Assembly: GCA_023390215.1 (NCBI GenBank)
Contig: JAEWDG010000130.1
Coordinates: forward strand, 1-11,723
Direction: 5' to 3'
Length of the DNA stretch: 11,723 nucleotides
From: Bacteroidota bacterium
Lineage (GTDB): Bacteria > Bacteroidota > Bacteroidia > Chitinophagales > Chitinophagaceae
Numbering within the stretch: the first letter of the stretch is position 1; each line of letters opens with the position of its first letter. Both the position numbers and the translations under genes were made by a program. Under the pieces are notes generated by a model. It did not search any database and was not told where the DNA came from. It was given only the letters and a program-made list of their open reading frames with translations. Shown here in pieces: positions 8,481 through 11,723 of this stretch.

Positions 8481-9647
8481 TCATTCTTTTTTCAACACCG
8501 CACTGAACATCGTGTCTGCCTTACCGTTATATCCGCAGATAGCAGAAGCATCGATAAGCCGGAGACCTGCATTTTCCAGTTCCCGCACAACAACTTTATT
8601 TTCTTTTTCAAAAACGGAACAGGTTATATAAAATAAATACCCACCAGGTTTCAATTTGGGAATCAGGTTGTGCGTGATTGCAAGTTGCTTATGATAATAG
8701 TTACTGAGTACCTCAGGATTGAACCAGGCCAGTTGTTCCGGTGTTCTGGCCCAGGTGCCGCTACCGCTGCATGGAACATCCGCAATGATAAGATCGTACT
8801 GATCACCGGGAAAAAATGTTTGATTCCCGGTAAGATCTGCAACTACCGCCCGCCTCAGCGGGATACCAGCCCGGCCAAACCGTTCCCGAAGATTATGGAT
8901 AATATTTTTTCGTATATCCGTTACAGTTAAACCCGGCCTGATACTCAGCAGATCATGCAGCAGTATCGATTTTCCCCCACTTGCAGCACAGCAATCCCAC
9001 ACTTCTAATTTCCTGTTTGAAAATTTTTCAGGATGATTCTCCAGCCAGTAAAACACCTTTTGAGAAGAGAAGTCCTGCACAACGGCATCTTTATCCAGGC
9101 GGAGATATTTATCGAAGGGCTGTCCATTTGTGATTCTGAAACAGGTATCGGACTCAACGGTGAACCGGATCTCCGCATTTACCAGGGCCTCGTGCACTGC
9201 AGATAATTTTCCCGGCCGGATACGCAGAAAACTATCCGGTTGCACCAACAGCGACCGGATAAAATCTTCTGCCTCAATTTCAGCATCAAGGAATTTTTTG
9301 AAGGGAAAAAACTGGTCCGGCCTGAGATGAAGCAAAGCTATTTTCGCATCAACAGGTTGCGCGGCATAAGGATTCAGTTCAGGTGCATGCGCTGCAAGAA
9401 AAGGTTCCGGCTCATTTGAACAAATAAACGCGGAAAGGATCACCGCTTCCGGCGGCAACTTTTCTTTAAACGCGTGAAAACAGCGATAATAATTATAACA
9501 AAGCGTAGACACAGCACGCCTGTCGCGAGATCCCATCTGCGGATGCGAACCGAAATATTTTTTGAGCTGATAACTTAATGGTTTCCCTGTTTCCGTTGAT
9601 TGAATAATGGCTGTTGCCGATTGCAGGTATGAATGAAAACGGCTCAT
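8481..9647 (-). CDS. RsmB/RsmF-family SAM-dependent rRNA (cytosine-C5) methyltransferase
   Basis: The product is 388 aa. The C-terminal half is a class I methyltransferase of the RsmB/RsmF/NOP2 family. SAM-binding motif I is WDCCAASGGKS (217-227), motif IV is ADVPCSGSGTW (289-299), and motif VI is FYITCSVFEKEN (339-350). The two family cysteines are present: Cys343 in TCS is the expected nucleophile and Cys293 in PCSG assists product release. The N-terminal ~130 residues are mostly helical and include MGSRDRRAVSTLCYNYYR (38-55), which resembles the NusB-like RNA-binding region of RsmB. The protein is shorter than E. coli RsmB (429 aa). The likely target is a cytosine in 16S rRNA, but the exact base cannot be assigned, so I give no symbol. 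Motif I has Ser where CAAPGGK is usual. It starts 6 bp after odhB and is probably co-transcribed with it. Confidence 0.9.
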   Translation of the reverse strand: MSRFHSYLQSATAIIQSTETGKPLSYQLKKYFGSHPQMGSRDRRAVSTLCYNYYRCFHAFKEKLPPEAVILSAFICSNEPEPFLAAHAPELNPYAAQPVDAKIALLHLRPDQFFPFKKFLDAEIEAEDFIRSLLVQPDSFLRIRPGKLSAVHEALVNAEIRFTVESDTCFRITNGQPFDKYLRLDKDAVVQDFSSQKVFYWLENHPEKFSNRKLEVWDCCAASGGKSILLHDLLSIRPGLTVTDIRKNIIHNLRERFGRAGIPLRRAVVADLTGNQTFFPGDQYDLIIADVPCSGSGTWARTPEQLAWFNPEVLSNYYHKQLAITHNLIPKLKPGGYLFYITCSVFEKENKVVVRELENAGLRLIDASAICGYNGKADTMFSAVLKKE

Positions 9648-9653
9648 GTACCG

Positions 9654-10877
9654 CTAAAGTTCAAGCAGGGTGGAAACCGGGTCTTTACCAAATAGAAGTA
9701 AGGAAGGATTTTCCAGCATCTCTTTTACAGTAACCAGGAAACCCACTGATTCTCTGCCATCGATCACACGATGATCATAACTCAGCGCCACATACATCAT
9801 CGGTTTGATCACCACCTGGCCATTTACTGCCATTGGCCTTTCCACGATGTTATGCATACCCAGGATAGCGCTTTGCGGAATATTAATGATCGGTGTGCTC
9901 ATCATAGAGCCGAAGATTCCCCCATTCGTGATGGTGAAGGTGCCACCCGTCATTTCTTCAATGCTCAGTTTGTTGTTTCTTGCTTTGGTGGCAAGGTCAA
10001 CAACGGCCGCTTCAAATTCTGCCATGCTAAGGCTTTCTGCGTTACGGATAACGGGAACTACCAAACCTTTGGGGGCACTTACAGCTATAGAGATATCGCA
10101 ATAATCGTGATACAGGATCTGATCTCCGTCGATGTACGCATTTACTGCCGGGAATTTTTGAAGTGCATAGCAGCAGGCTTTGGCAAAAAAGCTCATGAAG
10201 CCAAGATTTACACCATGTGTTTCTTTGAATTTGTCCTTGTATTTTTTGCGGATCTCCATTACCGGTCCCATATCCACCTCATTGAAGGTGGTGAGCATGG
10301 CCGTAGCATTCTTTGCCTCCACCAGTCTTCTGCTGATGGTTTTGCGGAGGTTGCTCATTTTCTCAGGCCTCTCATTCCGGTTGAATGCCTCTATGCCAGG
10401 TGCACGGCCGGGAGATTCAAGCGCTGCCAGCACATCCTGTTTCATGATGCGGCCATTACTGCCGGAGGGTTTGATCTTTTGGCTGTCTACTTTTTTATCC
10501 GTGATAATTGCAGCGGCCACGGGGCTGGCCTTTAGTTCAGCCGGTTTGACAGGCTCTGCTTTTTTCTCAGGCGTTTTGATTTCCGCAACTGCAGCTTTGG
10601 GTTCGGCTGCAGGCATCGTTTCAGGTTTTTCGGGTGCTTTTGCATCCGTATCTATGCTTCCCACGGTGTCGCCAATAGCAAGGGTGTCTCCTTCTTTCGC
10701 AACCTGTTTCACTGCGCCCGCCTGTTCGGCATTTATTTCGAAAGTCGCTTTTTCACTTTCCAGTTCAGCGATAACTTCATCCCTGTTTACCCACTCACCG
10801 TCTTTTTTCAACCATTTTACCAGTGTTACCTCACTTATGCTCTCTCCAACCGTTGGGACTTTAATATCTATCGCCAT
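9654..10877 (-). CDS. odhB: Dihydrolipoyllysine succinyltransferase, E2 of the 2-oxoglutarate dehydrogenase complex
   Basis: The product is 407 aa, the normal size for this E2 (E. coli SucB is 405). A single lipoyl domain covers 1-76, with the lipoylated Lys43 in [10 protein letters not shown]. An Ala/Pro/Lys/Glu-rich swinging linker covers ~79-115. A peripheral-subunit binding domain follows at ~117-153 ([13 protein letters not shown] onward, then [15 protein letters not shown]). The catalytic acyltransferase domain fills 172-407, with TTFNEVDM at 196-203, [19 protein letters not shown] at 318-336, and the active site [12 protein letters not shown] with His369 and Asp373. The wording of these motifs fits succinyltransferase rather than acetyltransferase E2. 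It passes succinyl groups from E1-bound intermediate to CoA in the TCA cycle. The start is ATG 10877, without a clear Shine-Dalgarno site. The E1 gene odhA is not immediately upstream, where a divergent gene lies. The rRNA methyltransferase follows after 6 bp. Confidence 0.95.
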   Translation of the reverse strand: MAIDIKVPTVGESISEVTLVKWLKKDGEWVNRDEVIAELESEKATFEINAEQAGAVKQVAKEGDTLAIGDTVGSIDTDAKAPEKPETMPAAEPKAAVAEIKTPEKKAEPVKPAELKASPVAAAIITDKKVDSQKIKPSGSNGRIMKQDVLAALESPGRAPGIEAFNRNERPEKMSNLRKTISRRLVEAKNATAMLTTFNEVDMGPVMEIRKKYKDKFKETHGVNLGFMSFFAKACCYALQKFPAVNAYIDGDQILYHDYCDISIAVSAPKGLVVPVIRNAESLSMAEFEAAVVDLATKARNNKLSIEEMTGGTFTITNGGIFGSMMSTPIINIPQSAILGMHNIVERPMAVNGQVVIKPMMYVALSYDHRVIDGRESVGFLVTVKEMLENPSLLLFGKDPVSTLLEL

Positions 10878-10972
10878 AATTCTTTATGTAAGGGCACAAA
10901 AATCGGGAAAAAAGCCAATGAAAAAAAGCATTAGCGCCAGCAAAGGAGGCAAAAAAGAGGTTATATAAAATA

Positions 10973-11001
10973 TTGAATTCAAATTCCGTTTTTTATCTTT
11001 A
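10973..11001 (+). promoter_or_regulatory. Candidate promoter for the partial surface-protein gene
   Basis: TTG at 10973-10975 is followed by an 18-bp spacer and TATCTTTA at 10994-11001, one base from the Bacteroidota TAnnTTTG element. A start near 11007 would give a leader of about 75-80 nt. I saw no comparably good promoter for odhB on the opposite strand of the same spacer. Confidence 0.45.
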
Positions 11002-11075
11002 CTTGCACTTTAACTGCCAGGCCGGCTACGATCAGGATCAGGAAGGCGGGCTATAAAAAAATCAACATCCCAAAA

Positions 11076-11080
11076 AGGAG
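11076..11080 (+). promoter_or_regulatory. Shine-Dalgarno-like AGGAG upstream of the surface-protein start
   Basis: AGGAG lies 4 nt before ATG 11085 in an A-rich context (AAAAAGGAGAATA). It supports this start codon. It stands out because none of the other six genes in the window has a recognisable Shine-Dalgarno site, in line with weak use of that signal in Bacteroidota. Confidence 0.6.
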
Positions 11081-11084
11081 AATA

Positions 11085-11723
11085 ATGATCAAAAACTTAC
11101 TAAAAGGAATCTTGCTGTTTTCCGCTTTTTCGATAGCAGATGCTGCTAAAGCTCAGCTATACATCAATGGTGGCCAGCTCACTATTGAAACTGGGGCTTC
11201 AGTGGTGGTGCAGGGAAGCCTCACCAGTAATACAGATATACTCGGCGACGGTAAAATCGTTTTGAAGGGTAATGCATTACAGCAGGTGAACATGAATAAC
11301 TTCAATGTACCCCGCCTTGAAATCGACAATGTATCTAATGCGGCACTGGCCGGCGGAGTAAAAATCGGAAACGAGTTGATCTTCACAAATGGCAATTTGT
11401 TACTGGGTTCAAATGATCTCACCATGATGCCTGCGGCTACGGTTACCAATGCGGCTTCAAATAAATTCGTGGTAACAGATGGTACCGGGAAAATGACCAA
11501 AAACGCACTGGCAGCTACAGCGTTTACATTCCCTGTTGGAAACTCAGCGACAACCTACAACCCATTAACCATATCAAATGCCGGTACCACTGATAATATC
11601 AGTGTTCGTGAAAACGCAAATGCCAAAGTGAACGGCAGTACGGGCTCGAATATCATAAAAGAAGTGGTGGACGCAAGCTGGGAAGTAAGCGAAGCCGTTG
11701 CAGGGGGAAGTAACCTTAGTATG
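11085..11723 (+). CDS. Secreted repeat-type surface protein of unknown function (N-terminal part, runs off right edge)
   Basis: The frame is open from ATG 11085 to the window end, giving 213 residues with no stop. Residues 1-23 form a clear signal peptide (MIKNLLKGILLFSAFSIADA, then AKA before Q). The mature part is rich in Gly, Asn, Thr, Ala and Val with short alternating hydrophobic strands: LYINGGQLTIETGASVVVQG, ILGDGKIVLKGNALQQV, and the staggered LIFTNGNLLLGSNDLTM. This looks like stacked beta-strands, as in a beta-helix or adhesin-like surface protein. FTFPVGNSATTYNPLTISNAG near 148-168 is a style I associate with large Bacteroidota surface proteins that often end in a T9SS sorting domain; that end is outside the window. 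Function is unknown. It has its own promoter candidate and a Shine-Dalgarno-like site and is divergent from odhB. Upstream in-frame codons offer no better ATG. Confidence 0.85.
   Translation, partial: MIKNLLKGILLFSAFSIADAAKAQLYINGGQLTIETGASVVVQGSLTSNTDILGDGKIVLKGNALQQVNMNNFNVPRLEIDNVSNAALAGGVKIGNELIFTNGNLLLGSNDLTMMPAATVTNAASNKFVVTDGTGKMTKNALAATAFTFPVGNSATTYNPLTISNAGTTDNISVRENANAKVNGSTGSNIIKEVVDASWEVSEAVAGGSNLSM

Noticed and set aside
8449..8490. ATTAGT/ACTAAT inverted repeat with a downstream T-run as a terminator for the peptidase gene
   Set aside because: The stem is six mostly A/T pairs with a 17-nt loop, too weak to call; it is only mentioned in the repeat entry.
9771..10968. Two long plus-strand open frames (254 and 262 codons) opposite odhB
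   Set aside because: Both lie antisense to a clearly real E2 gene, overlap each other in different frames, and have compositions expected from reading its complement. They show no domain signal.
11153..11500. A 115-codon minus-strand open frame near the right edge
   Set aside because: It is antisense to the partial surface protein, which has a signal peptide, start signals and an open frame to the window end.
1..11723. Possible defence system, mobile element, CRISPR array or biosynthetic cluster
   Set aside because: Both strands were scanned; every long coding stretch belongs to a recognisable housekeeping or surface/secretion gene, and no array-like repeats, transposases, integrases or tRNA genes were seen.

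Overview
The window looks like chromosomal DNA of a Bacteroidota bacterium, probably close to the Chitinophagaceae; the family-level placement is a guess from sequence style. The evidence is: a SprA-type outer-membrane translocon of the type IX secretion system (T9SS), a subtilase ending in a T9SS sorting domain, promoter-like sites of the TTG/TTTG + TAnnTTTG type, and the near absence of Shine-Dalgarno sites. No RNA genes, CRISPR arrays, insertion sequences or phage genes were seen.

Layout. Positions 1-4655 (minus) hold the N-terminal ~1551 residues of sprA, which runs off the left edge. Immediately upstream on the same strand is ruvA (4684-5268), so ruvA-sprA is a likely operon. A 122-bp divergent spacer with two back-to-back promoter candidates separates it from fabH (5391-6404, plus). 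A secreted S8 serine peptidase follows 33 bp later (6438-8393, plus). It converges on a minus-strand pair: odhB (9654-10877) followed after 6 bp by an RsmB/RsmF-type RNA methyltransferase (8481-9647). A divergent 207-bp spacer then leads to the start of a secreted repeat-type surface protein (11085 onward, plus), cut by the right edge.

How the genes relate. Two themes coexist. Housekeeping functions are Holliday-junction processing (RuvA), initiation of fatty-acid synthesis (FabH), the TCA-cycle 2-oxoglutarate dehydrogenase E2 (OdhB) and rRNA modification. Cell-surface export is represented by SprA, the membrane channel of the T9SS. The S8 peptidase carries the C-terminal signal recognised by that system, and the partial surface protein at the right edge looks like another exported protein whose C-terminus is not visible. 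The window reads as ordinary conserved chromosome. I did not find a convincing undescribed system; the findings below are modest and mostly concern gene linkage, start sites, promoters and motif variants.
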